Source: Crotalaria pallida (taxonomy: Eukaryota > Streptophyta > Magnoliopsida > Fabales > Fabaceae). Taken from it: 64,000 bases of DNA. Made by a program: the position numbers and the translations under genes. Positions 37,211 through 50,137 of the stretch are shown here, one piece after another. Within the stretch, counting starts at the first letter, position 1. Each line of letters opens with the position of its first letter. A model generated the notes under the pieces. The model searched no databases. It was not told the DNA's origin and was given only the letters and a program-made list of their open reading frames with translations. Where the stretch lies: contig CM075651.1 in assembly GCA_037953625.1 (NCBI GenBank), positions 105,525,001 through 105,589,000 of the forward strand, given 5' to 3'.

Positions 37211-38720
37211 CATTAGAATGATCCTAAGCAATGCTTGAGTCCCCAAGGGACATAGAGGGTGTAGCATGAGTCCTTGGAGGTTCTAACACGTGTAGAATGG
37301 TTAAGAGAGTATTCTAAAGGCTTAGAATGGTCTAGGAATGTGTATTAGGACTTATAAGAACCATTAGAATGATCCTAAACAATGCTTGAGTCCCCAAGGG
37401 ACGTTGAGGGTGTAGCATGAGTCCTTGGAGGTTCTAACAAGTTTAGAATGTTTAAGAGAGTATTCTAAAGGCTTAGAATGGTCTAGGAATGTGTATTAGG
37501 ACTTATAATAACAATTAGAATGATCCTAAACAATGCTTGAGTCCACAAGGGACGTAGAGGGTGTAGCATGAGTCCTTGGAGGTTCTAACAAGTGTAGAAT
37601 GGTTAAGAAAGTATTCTAAAGGCTTATAATGTTCTAGGAATGTGTATTTGGACTTATAATAACCATTAGAATGATCCTAAACAATGCATGGTACCCCAAG
37701 GGACGTAGAGGGTGTAGCATGAGTCCTTGGAGGTTCTAACAAGTGTAGAATGGCTAAGAGAGTATTCTAAAGGCTTAGAATGGTCTAGGAATGTGTATTA
37801 GGTCGTATAAGAACCATTAGAATGATCCTAAGCAATGCTTGAGTCCCCAAGGGACATAGAGGGTGTAGCATGAGTCCTTGGAGGTTCTAACAAGTGTAGA
37901 ATGGTTAAGAGAGTATTCTAAAGGCTTAGAATGGTCTAGGAATGTGTATTAGGACTTATAAGAACCATTAGAATGATCCTAAACAATGCTTGAGTCCCCA
38001 AGGGACGTAGAGGGTGTAGCATGAGTCCTTGGAGGTTCTAACAAGTGTAGAATGGCTAAGAGAGTATTCTAAAGGCTTAGAATGGTCTAGGAATGTGTAT
38101 TAGGTCGTATAAGAACCATTAGAATGATCCTAAGCAATGCTTGAGTCCCCAAGGGACATAGAGGGTGTAGCATGAGTCCTTGGAGGTTCTAACAAGTGTA
38201 GAATGGTTAAGAGAGTATTCTAAAGGCTTAGAATGGTCTAGGAATGTGTATTAGGACTTATAATAACCATTAGAATGATCATAAACATTGCATGGTACCC
38301 CAAGGGACGTAGAGGGTGTAGCATGAGACCTTGGAGGTTCTAACAAGTGTAGAATGGTTAAGAGAGTATTCTAAAGGCTTAGAATGGTCTAGGAATGTGT
38401 ATTAGGACTTATAAGAACCATTATAATGATCCTAAACAATACTTGAGTCCCCAAGGGATGTAGAGGGTCTAGCATTAGTCCTTGGAGGTTCTAACAGGTG
38501 TAGAATGGTTAAGAGAGTATTCTAAAGGCTTAGAATGGTCTATGAATGTGTATTAGGACTTATAAGAACCATTATAATGATCCTAAACAATACTTGAGTC
38601 CCCAAGGGACGTAAAGGGTCTATCATGAGACCTAGGAGGTTCTAACAGGTGTAGAATGGTTAAGAGAGTATTCTAAAGGCTTAGAATGGTCTAGGAATGT
38701 GTATTAGGACTTATAATAAC

Positions 38721-38841
38721 CATTAGAATGATCCTAAACATTGCTTGAGTCCCCAAGGGACGTAGAAGGTCTAGAATGAGTCCTTGGAGGTTCTAACAAG
38801 TGTAGAATGGTCTAGGAATGTGTATTAGGTCGTATAAGAAC
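38721..38841. repeat. 121-bp deletion monomer 4
   Basis: Same 30-bp deletion in a GAAGGTCTAGAATGAG monomer. It follows ATTATAATG monomers at 38419 and 38570. Confidence 0.92.
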
Positions 38842-40653
38842 CATTAGAATGATCCTAAGCAATGCTTGAGTCCCCAAGGGACATAGAGGGTGTAGCATGA
38901 GTCCTTGGAGGTTCTAACAAGTGTAGAATGGTTAAGAGAGTATTCTAAAGGCTTAGAATGGTCTAGGAATGTGTATTAGGTCGTATAAGAACCATTAGAA
39001 TGATCCTAAGCAATGCTTGAGTCCCCAAGGGACGTAGAGGGTGTAGCATGAGTCCTTGGAGGTTCTAACAAGTGTAGAATGGTTAAGAGAGTATTCTAAA
39101 GGCTTAGAATGGTCTAGGAATGTGTATTAGGACTTATAAGAACCATTAGAATGATCCTAAGCAATGCTTGAGTCCCCAAGGGACGTAGAGGGTGTAGCAT
39201 GAGTCCTTGGAGGTTCTAACAAGTGTAGAATGGTTAAGAGAGTATTCTAAAGGCTTAGAATGGTCTAGGATTGTGTATTTGGACTTATAATAACCATTAG
39301 AATGATCCTAAACAATGCATGGTACCCCAAGGGACGTAGAGGGTGTAGCATGAGTCCTTGGAGGTTCTAACAGGTGTAGAATGGTTAAGAGAGTATTCTA
39401 ATGGCTTAGAATGGTCTAGGAATATGTATTAGGACTTATAAGAACCATTAGAATGATCCTAAACATTGCTTGAATCCCCAAGGGACGTAGAGGGTGTAGC
39501 ATGAGACCTTGGAGGTTCTAACAGGTGTAGAATGGTTAAGAGATTATTCTAAAGGCTTAGAATGTTCTAGGATTGTGTATTTGGACTTATAATAACCATT
39601 AGAATGATCCTAAACAATGCATGGTACCCCAAGGGACGTAGAGGGTGTAGCATGAGTCCTTGGAGGTTCTAACAAGTGTAGAATGGCTAAGAGAGTATTC
39701 TAAAGGCTTAGAATGGTCTAGGAATGTGTATTAGGTCGTATAAGAACCATTAGAATGATCCTAAGCAATGCTTGAGTCCCCAATGGACATAGAGGGTGTA
39801 GCATGAGTCCTTGGAGGTTCTAACAAGTGTAGAATGGTTAAGAGAGTATTCTAAAGGCTTAGAATGGTCTAGGAATGTGTATTAGGACTTATAAGAACCA
39901 TTAGAATGATCCTAAACAATGCTTGAGTCCTCAAGGGACGTAGAGGGTGTAGCATGAGTCCTTGGAGGTTCTAACAAGTGTAGAATGGCTAAGAGAGTAT
40001 TCTAAAGGCTTAGAATGGTCTAGGAATGTGTATTAGGTCGTATAAGAACCATTAGAATGATCCTAAGCAATGCTTGAGTCCCCAAGGGACATAGAGGGTG
40101 TAGCATGAGTCCTTGGAGGTTCTAACAAGTGTAGAATGGTTAAGAGAGTATTCTAAAGGCTTAGAATGGTCTAGGAATGTGTATTAGGACTTATAATAAC
40201 CATTAGAATGATCATAAACATTGCATGGTACCCCAAGGGACGTAGAGGGTGTAGCATGAGACCTTGGAGGTTCTAACAAGTGTAGAATGGTTAAGAGAGT
40301 ATTCTAAAGGCTTAGAATGGTCTAGGAATATGTATTAGGACTTATAAGAACCATTAGAATTATCCTAAACATTGCTTGAATCCCCAAGGGACGTAGAGGG
40401 TGTAGCATGAGACCTTGGAGGTTCTAACAGGTGTAGAATGGTTAAGAGAGTATTCTAAAGGCTTAGAATGGTCTATGAATGTGTATTAGGACTTATAAGA
40501 ACCATTATAATGATCCTAAACAATACTTGAGTCCCCAAGGGACGTAAAGGGTCTATCATGAGACCTAGGAGGTTCTAACAGGTGTAGAATGGTTAAGAGA
40601 GTATTCTAAAGGCTTAGAATGGTCTAGGAATGTGTATTAGGACTTATAATAAC

Positions 40654-40774
40654 CATTAGAATGATCCTAAACATTGCTTGAGTCCCCAAGGGACGTAGAA
40701 GGTCTAGAATGAGTCCTTGGAGGTTCTAACAAGTGTAGAATGGTCTAGGAATGTGTATTAGGTCGTATAAGAAC
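40654..40774. repeat. 121-bp deletion monomer 5
   Basis: Same 30-bp deletion in the first copy of the 1480-bp repeat; GAAGGTCTAGAATGAG background. Confidence 0.92.
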
Positions 40775-42133
40775 CATTAGAATGATCCTAAGCAATGCTT
40801 GAGTCCCCAAGGGACATAGAGGGTGTAGCATGAGTCCTTGGAGGTTCTAACAAGTGTAGAATGGTTAAGAGAGTATTCTAAAGGCTTAGAATGGTCTAGG
40901 AATGTGTATTAGGTCGTATAAGAACCATTAGAATGATCCTAAGCAATGCTTGAGTCCCCAAGGGACGTAGAGGGTGTAGCATGAGTCCTTGGAGGTTCTA
41001 ACAAGTGTAGAATGGTTAAGAGAGTATTCTAAAGGCTTAGAATGGTCTAGGAATGTGTATTAGGACTTATAAGAACCATTAGAATGATCCTAAAAAATGC
41101 TTGAGTCCCCAAGGGACGTAGAGGGTGTAGCATGAGTCCTTGGAGGTTCTAACAAGTGTAGAATGTTTAAGAGAGTATTCTAAAGGCTTAGAATGGTCTA
41201 GGAATGTGTATTAGGACTTATAATAACAATTAGAATGATCCTAAACAATGCTTGAGTCCACAAGGGACGTAGAGGGTGTAGCATGAGTCCTTGGAGGTTC
41301 TAACAAGTGTAGAATGGTTAAGAAAGTATTCTAAAGGCTTATAATGTTCTAGGAATGTGTATTTGGACTTATAATAACCATTAGAATGATCCTAAACAAT
41401 GCATGGTACCCCAAGGGACGTAGAGGGTGTAGCATGAGTCCTTGGAGGTTCTAACAAGTGTAGAATGGCTAAGAGAGTATTCTAAAGGCTTTGAATGGTC
41501 TAGGAATGTGTATTAGGTCGTATAAGAACCATTAGAATGATCCTAAGCAATGCTTGAGTCCCCAAGGGACATAGAGGGTGTAGCATGAGTCCTTGGAGGT
41601 TCTAACAAGTGTAGAATGGTTAAGAGAGTATTCTAAAGGCTTAGAATGGTCTAGGAATGTGTATTAGGACTTATAATAACCATTAGAATGATCATAAACA
41701 TTGCATGGTACCCCAAGGGACGTAGAGGGTGTAGCATGAGACCTTGGAGGTTCTAACAAGTGTAGAATGGTTAAGAGAGTATTCTAAAGGCTTAGAATGG
41801 TCTAGGAATGTGTATTAGGACATATAAGAACCATTATAATGATCCTAAACAATACTTGAGTCCCCAAGGGATGTAGAGGGTCTAGCATTAGTCCTTGGAG
41901 GTTCTAACAGGTGTAGAATGGTTAAGAGAGTATTCTAAAGGCTTAGAATGGTCTATGAATGTGTATTAGGACTTATAAGAACCATTATAATGATCCTAAA
42001 CAATACTTGAGTCCCCAAGGGACGTAAAGGGTCTATCATGAGACCTAGGAGGTTCTAACAGGTGTAGAATGGTTAAGAGAGTATTCTAAAGGCTTAGAAT
42101 GGTCTAGGAATGTGTATTAGGACTTATAATAAC

Positions 42134-42254
42134 CATTAGAATGATCCTAAACATTGCTTGAGTCCCCAAGGGACGTAGAAGGTCTAGAATGAGTCCTTGG
42201 AGGTTCTAACAAGTGTAGAATGGTCTAGGAATGTGTATTAGGTCGTATAAGAAC
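42134..42254. repeat. 121-bp deletion monomer 6
   Basis: Same 30-bp deletion in the second copy of the 1480-bp repeat. Confidence 0.92.
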
Positions 42255-43613
42255 CATTAGAATGATCCTAAGCAATGCTTGAGTCCCCAAGGGACATAGA
42301 GGGTGTAGCATGAGTCCTTGGAGGTTCTAACAAGTGTAGAATGGTTAAGAGAGTATTCTAAAGGCTTAGAATGGTCTAGGAATGTGTATTAGGTCGTATA
42401 AGAACCATTAGAATGATCCTAAGCAATGCTTGAGTCCCCAAGGGACGTAGAGGGTGTAGCATGAGTCCTTGGAGGTTCTAACAAGTGTAGAATGGTTAAG
42501 AGAGTATTCTAAAGGCTTAGAATGGTCTAGGAATGTGTATTAGGACTTATAAGAACCATTAGAATGATCCTAAAAAATGCTTGAGTCCCCAAGGGACGTA
42601 GAGGGTGTAGCATGAGTCCTTGGAGGTTCTAACAAGTGTAGAATGTTTAAGAGAGTATTCTAAAGGCTTAGAATGGTCTAGGAATGTGTATTAGGACTTA
42701 TAATAACAATTAGAATGATCCTAAACAATGCTTGAGTCCACAAGGGACGTAGAGGGTGTAGCATGAGTCCTTGGAGGTTCTAACAAGTGTAGAATGGTTA
42801 AGAAAGTATTCTAAAGGCTTATAATGTTCTAGGAATGTGTATTTGGACTTATAATAACCATTAGAATGATCCTAAACAATGCATGGTACCCCAAGGGACG
42901 TAGAGGGTGTAGCATGAGTCCTTGGAGGTTCTAACAAGTGTAGAATGGCTAAGAGAGTATTCTAAAGGCTTTGAATGGTCTAGGAATGTGTATTAGGTCG
43001 TATAAGAACCATTAGAATGATCCTAAGCAATGCTTGAGTCCCCAAGGGACATAGAGGGTGTAGCATGAGTCCTTGGAGGTTCTAACAAGTGTAGAATGGT
43101 TAAGAGAGTATTCTAAAGGCTTAGAATGGTCTAGGAATGTGTATTAGGACTTATAATAACCATTAGAATGATCATAAACATTGCATGGTACCCCAAGGGA
43201 CGTAGAGGGTGTAGCATGAGACCTTGGAGGTTCTAACAAGTGTAGAATGGTTAAGAGAGTATTCTAAAGGCTTAGAATGGTCTAGGAATGTGTATTAGGA
43301 CTTATAAGAACCATTATAATGATCCTAAACAATACTTGAGTCCCCAAGGGATGTAGAGGGTCTAGCATTAGTCCTTGGAGGTTCTAACAGGTGTAGAATG
43401 GTTAAGAGAGTATTCTAAAGGCTTAGAATGGTCTATGAATGTGTATTAGGACTTATAAGAACCATTATAATGATCCTAAACAATACTTGAGTCCCCAAGG
43501 GACGTAAAGGGTCTATCATGAGACCTAGGAGGTTCTAACAGGTGTAGAATGGTTAAGAGAGTATTCTAAAGGCTTAGAATGGTCTAGGAATGTGTATTAG
43601 GACTTATAATAAC

Positions 43614-43734
43614 CATTAGAATGATCCTAAACATTGCTTGAGTCCCCAAGGGACGTAGAAGGTCTAGAATGAGTCCTTGGAGGTTCTAACAAGTGTAGAA
43701 TGGTCTAGGAATGTGTATTAGGTCGTATAAGAAC
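43614..43734. repeat. 121-bp deletion monomer 7
   Basis: Same 30-bp deletion in the third copy of the 1480-bp repeat. Confidence 0.92.
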
Positions 43735-44791
43735 CATTAGAATGATCCTAAGCAATGCTTGAGTCCCCAAGGGACATAGAGGGTGTAGCATGAGTCCTTG
43801 GAGGTTCTAACAAGTGTAGAATGGTTAAGAGAGTATTCTAAAGGCTTAGAATGGTCTAGGAATGTGTATTAGGTCGTATAAGAACCATTAGAATGATCCT
43901 AAGCAATGCTTGAGTCCCCAAGGGACGTAGAGGGTGTAGCATGAGTCCTTGGAGGTTCTAACAAGTGTAGAATGGTTAAGAGAGTATTCTAAAGGCTTAG
44001 AATGGTCTAGGAATGTGTATTAGGACTTATAAGAACCATTAGAATGATCCTAAAAAATGCTTGAGTCCCCAAGGGACGTAGAGGGTGTAGCATGAGTCCT
44101 TGGAGGTTCTAACAAGTGTAGAATGTTTAAGAGAGTATTCTAAAGGCTTAGAATGGTCTAGGAATGTGTATTAGGACTTATAATAACAATTAGAATGATC
44201 CTAAACAATGCTTGAGTCCACAAGGGACGTAGAGGGTGTAGCATGAGTCCTTGGAGGTTCTAACAAGTGTAGAATGGTTAAGAAAGTATTCTAAAGGCTT
44301 ATAATGTTCTAGGAATGTGTATTTGGACTTATAATAACCATTAGAATGATCCTAAACAATGCATGGTACCCCAAGGGACGTAGAGGGTGTAGCATGAGTC
44401 CTTGGAGGTTCTAACAAGTGTAGAATGGCTAAGAGAGTATTCTAAAGGCTTTGAATGGTCTAGGAATGTGTATTAGGTCGTATAAGAACCATTAGAATGA
44501 TCCTAAGCAATGCTTGAGTCCCCAAGGGACATAGAGGGTGTAGCATGAGTCCTTGGAGGTTCTAACAAGTGTAGAATGGTTAAGAGAGTATTCTAAAGGC
44601 TTAGAATGGTCTAGGAATGTGTATTAGGACTTATAATAACCATTAGAATGATCCTAAACAATGCATGGTACCCCAAGGGACGTAGAGGGTGTAGCATAAG
44701 TCCTTGGAGGTTCTAACAAGTGTAGAATGGCTAAGAGAGTATTCTAAAGGCTTAGAATGGTCTAGGAATGTGTATTATTACTTTTAAGAAC

Positions 44792-46422
44792 CATTAGAAT
44801 GATCCTAAACAATGCTTGAGTCCCCAACGGACGTAGAGGGTCTAGCATGAGTTCTTGGAGGTTCTAACAGGTGTAGAATGGTTAAGAGAATATTCTAATG
44901 GCTTAGAATGGTCTAGGAATGTGTATTAGGACTTATAAGAACCATTAGAATGATCCTAAACATTGCTTGAATCCCCAAGGGACATAGAGGGTGTAGCATG
45001 AGTCCTTGGAGGTTCTAACAAGTGTAGAATGGTTAAGAGATTATTCTAAAGGCTTAGAATGGTCTAGGAATGTGTATAAGGTCGTATAAGAACCATTAGA
45101 ATGATCCTAAACAATGCTTGAGTCCCCAAGGGACATAGAGGGTGTAGCATGAGTCGTTGGAGGTTCTAACAAGTGTAGAAATATTAAGAGAGTATTCTAA
45201 AGGCTTAGAATGGTCTAGGAATGTGTATTAGGACTTATAATAACCATTAGAATGATCATAAACATTGCATGGTACCCAAAGGGACGTAGAGGGTGTAGCA
45301 TGAGACCTTGGAGGTTCTAACAAGTGTAGAATGGTTAAGAGAGTATTCTAAAGGCTTAGAATGGTCTAGGAATGTGTATTAGGACTTATAAGAACCATTA
45401 TAATGATCCTAAACAATACTTGAGTCCCCAAGGGACGTAAAGGGTCTATCATGAGACCTAGGAGGTTCTAACAGGTGTAGAATGGTTAAGAGAGTATTCT
45501 AAAGGCTTAGAATGGTCTAGGAATGTGTATTAGGACTTATAATAACCATTAGAATGATCCTAAACATTGCTTGAGTCCCCAAGGGACGTAGAAGGTCTAG
45601 AATGAGTCCTTGGAGGTTCTAACAAGTGTAGAATGGTCTAGGAATGTGTATTAGGTCGTATAAGAACCATTAGAATGATCCTAAGCAATGCTTGAGTCCC
45701 CAAGGGACATAGAGGGTGTAGCATGAGTCCTTGGAGGTTCTAACAAGTGTAGAATGGTTAAGAGAGTATTCTAAAGGCTTAGAATGGTCTAGGAATGTGT
45801 ATTAGGTCGTATAAGAACCATTAGAATGATCCTAAGCAATGCTTGAGTCCACAAGGGACGTAGAGGGTGTAGCATGAGTCCTTGGAGGTTCTAACAAGTG
45901 TAGAATGGTTAAGAAAGTATTCTAAAGGCTTATAATGTTCTAGGAATGTGTATTTGGACTTATAATAACCATTAGAATGATCCTAAACAATGCATGGTAC
46001 CCCAAGGGACGTAGAGGGTGTAGCATGAGTCCTTGGAGGTTCTAACAAGTGTAGAATGGCTAAGAGAGTATTCTAAAGGCTTTGAATGGTCTAGGAATGT
46101 GTATTAGGTCGTATAAGAACCATTAGAATGATCCTAAGCAATGCTTGAGTCCCCAAGGGACATAGAGGGTGTAGCATGAGTCCTTGGAGGTTCTAACAAG
46201 TGTAGAATGGTTAAGAGAGTATTCTAAAGGCTTAGAATGGTCTAGGAATGTGTATTAGGACTTATAATAACCATTAGAATGATCCTAAACAATGCATGGT
46301 ACCCCAAGGGACGTAGAGGGTGTAGCATAAGTCGTTGGAGGTTCTAACAAGTGTAGAATGGCTAAGAGAGTATTCTAAAGGCTTAGAATGGTCTAGGAAT
46401 GTGTATTATTACTTTTAAGAAC
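44792..46422. repeat. HOR copy 15, 11 monomers (1631 bp)
   Basis: A regular head followed by one 121-bp monomer and one shortened cassette, ending in the GCATAAG tail. It carries GTGTAGAAATATTAAG near 45181, shared with the next two HORs, plus GAGTCGTTGG and GTACCCAAAGG near 45275. Its length is 11 monomers less 30 bp. Confidence 0.88.
45547..45667. repeat. 121-bp deletion monomer 8
   Basis: Same 30-bp deletion in a GAAGGTCTAGAATGAG monomer, in the sixth position of its HOR as in the two following HORs apart from one extra monomer. Confidence 0.92.
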
Positions 46423-48506
46423 CATTAGAATGATCCTAAACAATGCTTGAGTCCCCAACGGACGTAGAGGGTCTAGCATGAGTTCTTGGAGGTTCTAACA
46501 GGTGTAGAATGGTTAAGAGAATATTCTAATGGCTTAGAATGGTCTAGGAATGTGTATTAGGACTTATAAGAACCATTAGAATGATCCTAAACATTGCTTG
46601 AATCCCCAAGGGACATAGAGGGTGTAGCATGAGTCCTTGGAGGTTCTAACAAGTGTAGAATGGTTAAGAGATTATTCTAAAGGCTTAGAATGGTCTAGGA
46701 ATGTGTATTAGGTCGTATAAGAACCATTAGAATGATCCTAAACAATGCTTGAGTCCCCAAGGGACATAGAGGGTGTAGCATGAGTCGTTGGAGGTTCTAA
46801 CAAGTGTAGAAATATTAAGAGAGTATTCTAAAGGCTTAGAATGGTCTAGGAATGTGTATTAGGACTTATAATAACCATTAGAATGATCATAAACATTGCA
46901 TGGTACCCCAAGGGACGTAGAGGGTGTAGCATGAGACCTTGGAGGTTCTAACAAGTGTAGAATGGTTAAGAGAGTATTCTAAAGGCTTAGAATGGTCTAG
47001 GAATGTGTATTAGGACTTATAAGAACCATTATAATGATCCTAAACAATACTTGAGTCCCCAAGGGATGTAGAGGGTCTAGCATTAGTCCTTGGAGGTTCT
47101 AACAGGTGTAGAATGGTTAAGAGAGTATTCTAAAGGCTTAGAATGGTCTAGGAATGTGTATTAGGACTTATAAGAACCATTATAATGATCCTAAACAATA
47201 CTTGAGTCCCCAAGGGACGTAAAGGGTCTATCATGAGACCTAGAAGGTTCTAACAGGTGTAGAATGGTTAAGAGAGTATTCTAAATGCTTAGAATGGTCT
47301 AGGAATGTGTATTAGGACTTATAATAACCATTAGAATGATCCTAAACATTGCTTGAGTCCCCAAGGGACGTAGAGGGTCTAGAATGAGTCCTTGGAGGTT
47401 CTAACAAGTGTAGAATGGTCTAGGAATGTGTATTAGGTCGTATAAGAACCATTAGAATGATCCTAAGCAATGCTTGAGTCCCCAAGGGACATAGAGGGTG
47501 TAGCATGAGTCCTTGGAGGTTCTAACAAGTGTAGAATGGTTAAGAGAGTATTCTAAAGGCTTAGAATGGTCTAGGAATGTGTATTAGGTCGTATAAGAAC
47601 CATTAAAATGATCCTAAGCAATGCTTGAGTCCCCAAGGGACGTAGAGGGTGTAGCATGAGTCCTTGGAGGTTCTAACAAGTGTAGAATGGTTAAGAGAGT
47701 ATTCTAAAGGCTTAGAATGGTCTAGGAATGTGTATAAGGACTTATAAGAACCATTAGAATGATCCTAAACAATGCTTGAGTCCCCAAGGGACGTAGAGGG
47801 TGTAGCATGAGTCCTTGGAGGTTCTAACAAGTGTAGAATGTTTAAGAGAGTATTCTAAAGGCTTAGAATGGTCTAGGAATGTGTATTAGGACTTATAATA
47901 ACAATTAGAATGATCCTAAACAATGCTTGAGTCCACAAGGGACGTAGAGGGTGTAGCATGAGTCCTTGGAGGTTCTAACAAGTGTAGAATGGTTAAGAAA
48001 GTATTCTAAAGGCTTATAATGTTCTAGGAATGTGTATTTGGACTTATAATAACCATTAGAATGATCCTAAACAATGCATGGTACCCCAAGGGACGTAGAG
48101 GGTGTAGCATGAGTCCTTGGAGGTTCTAACAAGTGTAGAATGGCTAAGAGAGTATTCTAAAGGCTTTGAATGGTCTAGGAATGTGTATTAGGTCGTATAA
48201 GAACCATTAGAATGATCCTAACCAATGCTTGAGTCCCCAAGGGACATAGAGGGTGTAGCATGAGTCCTTGGAGGTTCTAACAAGTGTAGAATGGTTAAGA
48301 GAGTATTCTAAAGGCTTAGAATGGTCTAGGAATGTGTATTAGGACTTATAATAACCATTAGAATGATCCTAAACAATGCATGGTACCCCAAGGGACGTAG
48401 AGGGTGTAGCATAAGTCCTTGGAGGTTCTAACAAGTGTAGAATGGCTAAGAGAGTATTCTAAAGGCTTAGAATGGTCTAGGAATGTGTATTATTACTTTT
48501 AAGAAC
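46423..48506. repeat. HOR copy 16, 14 monomers (2084 bp)
   Basis: Head with GTGTAGAAATATTAAG, an added GGGATGTAGAGG/CTAGCATTAG monomer (47027), a 121-bp monomer at 47329, then cassette types and the tail. GTGTATAAGG at 47736 recurs 2084 bp downstream. The next HOR repeats this order for about 1.5 kb. Confidence 0.88.
47329..47449. repeat. 121-bp deletion monomer 9
   Basis: Same 30-bp deletion, here with GAGGGTCTAGAATGAG rather than GAAGG. Confidence 0.92.
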
Positions 48507-49412
48507 CATTAGAATGATCCTAAACAATGCTTGAGTCCCCAACGGACGTAAAGGGTCTAGCATGAGTTCTTGGAGGTTCTAACAGGTGTAGAATGGTTAA
48601 GAGAATATTCTAATGGCTTAGAATGGTCTAGGAATGTGTATTAGGACTTATAAGAACCATTAGAATGATCCTAAACATTGCTTGAATCCCCAAGGGACAT
48701 AGAGGGTGTAGCATGAGTCCTTGGAGGTTCTAACAAGTGTAGAATGGTTAAGAGATTATTCTAAAGGCTTAGAATGGTCTAGGAATGTGTATTAGGTCGT
48801 ATAAGAACCATTAGAATGATCCTAAACAATGCTTGAGTCCCCAAGGGACATAGAGGGTGTAGCATGAGTCCTTGGAGGTTCTAACAAGTGTAGAAATATT
48901 AAGAGAGTATTCTAAAGGCTTAGAATGGTCTAGGAATGTGTATTAGGACTTATAATAACCATTAGAATGATCATAAACATTGCATGGTACCCCAAGGGAC
49001 GTAGAGGGTGTAGCATGAGACCTTGGAGGTTCTAACAAGTGTAGAATGGTTAAGAGAGTATTCTAAAGGCTTAGAATGGTCTAGGAATGTGTATTAGGAC
49101 TTATAAGAACCATTATAATGATCCTAAACAATACTTGAGTCCCCAAGGGATGTAGAGGGTCTAGCATTAGTCCTTGGAGGTTCTAACAGGTGTTGAATGG
49201 TTAAGAGAGTATTCTAAAGGCTTAGAATGGTCTAGGAATGTGTATTAGGACTTATAAGAACCATTATAATGATCCTAAACAATACTTGAGTCCCCAAGGG
49301 ACGTAAAGGGTCTATCATGAGACCTAGGAGGTTCTAACAGGTGTAGAATGGTTAAGAGAGTATTCTAAAGGCTTAGAATGGTCTAGGAATGTGTATTAGG
49401 ACTTATAATAAC

Positions 49413-49533
49413 CATTAGAATGATCCTAAACATTGCTTGAGTCCCCAAGGGACGTAGAGGGTCTAGAATGAGTCCTTGGAGGTTCTAACAAGTGTAGAAT
49501 GGTCTAGGAATGTGTATTAGGTCGTATAAGAAC
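49413..49533. repeat. 121-bp deletion monomer 10
   Basis: Same 30-bp deletion with GAGGGTCTAGAATGAG, 2084 bp after copy 9. It is the last of its kind in the window. Confidence 0.92.
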
Positions 49534-50137
49534 CATTAGAATGATCCTAAGCAATGCTTGAGTCCCCAAGGGACATAGAGGGTGTAGCATGAGTCCTTGG
49601 AGGTTCTAACAAGTGTAGAATGGTTAAGAGAGTATTCTAAAGGCTTAGAATGGTCTAGGAATGTGTATTAGGTCGTATAAGAACCATTAGAATGATCCTA
49701 AGCAATGCTTGAGTCCCCAAGGGACGTAGAGGGTGTAGCATGAGTCCTTGGAGGTTCTAACAAGTGTAGAATGGTTAAGAGAGTATTCTAAAGGCTTAGA
49801 ATGGTCTAGGAATGTGTATAAGGACTTATAAGAACCATTAGAATGATCCTAAACAATGCTTGAGTCCCCAAGGGACGTAGAGGGTGTAGCATGAGTCCTT
49901 GGAGGTTCTAACAAGTGTAGAATGTTTAAGAGAGTATTCTAAAGGCTTAGAATGGTCTAGGAATGTGTATTAGGACTTATAATAACAATTAGAATGATCC
50001 TAAACAATGCTTGAGTCCCCAAGGGACGTAGAGGGTGTAACATGAGTCCTTGGAGGTTCTAACAAGTGTAGAATGGTTAAGAAAGTATTCTAAAGGCTTA
50101 TAATGTTCTAGGATTGTGTATTTGGACTTATAATAAC

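Larger units (their letters stand above)
40412..44640. repeat. 1480-bp tandem repeat (2.9 copies)
   Basis: The unit is nine 151-bp monomers plus one 121-bp monomer. Private markers recur every 1480 bp: GTCTATGAATG at 40471, 41951 and 43431; CCTAAAAAATGC near 41090, 42570 and 44050; GGCTTTGAATGG near 41488, 42968 and 44448. The 121-bp monomers at 40654, 42134 and 43614 are also 1480 bp apart. The copies are almost identical; one difference is GGACATATAAG at 41819. The match ends where the GCATAAG tail begins at 44641. Confidence 0.9.
35097..44791. repeat. HOR interval 14, 65 monomers (9695 bp)
   Basis: The longest interval between seam markers, equal to 65 monomers less four 30-bp deletions. 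After three normal head monomers it is a patchwork: a 453-bp duplication (36305-37210), cassette-type monomers (37362-37965), a group around a 121-bp monomer (38268-39143), GGATTGTGTATTTGG monomers (36003, 36154, 36607, 39144, 39446) and the 1480-bp array at its right end. Confidence 0.85.
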
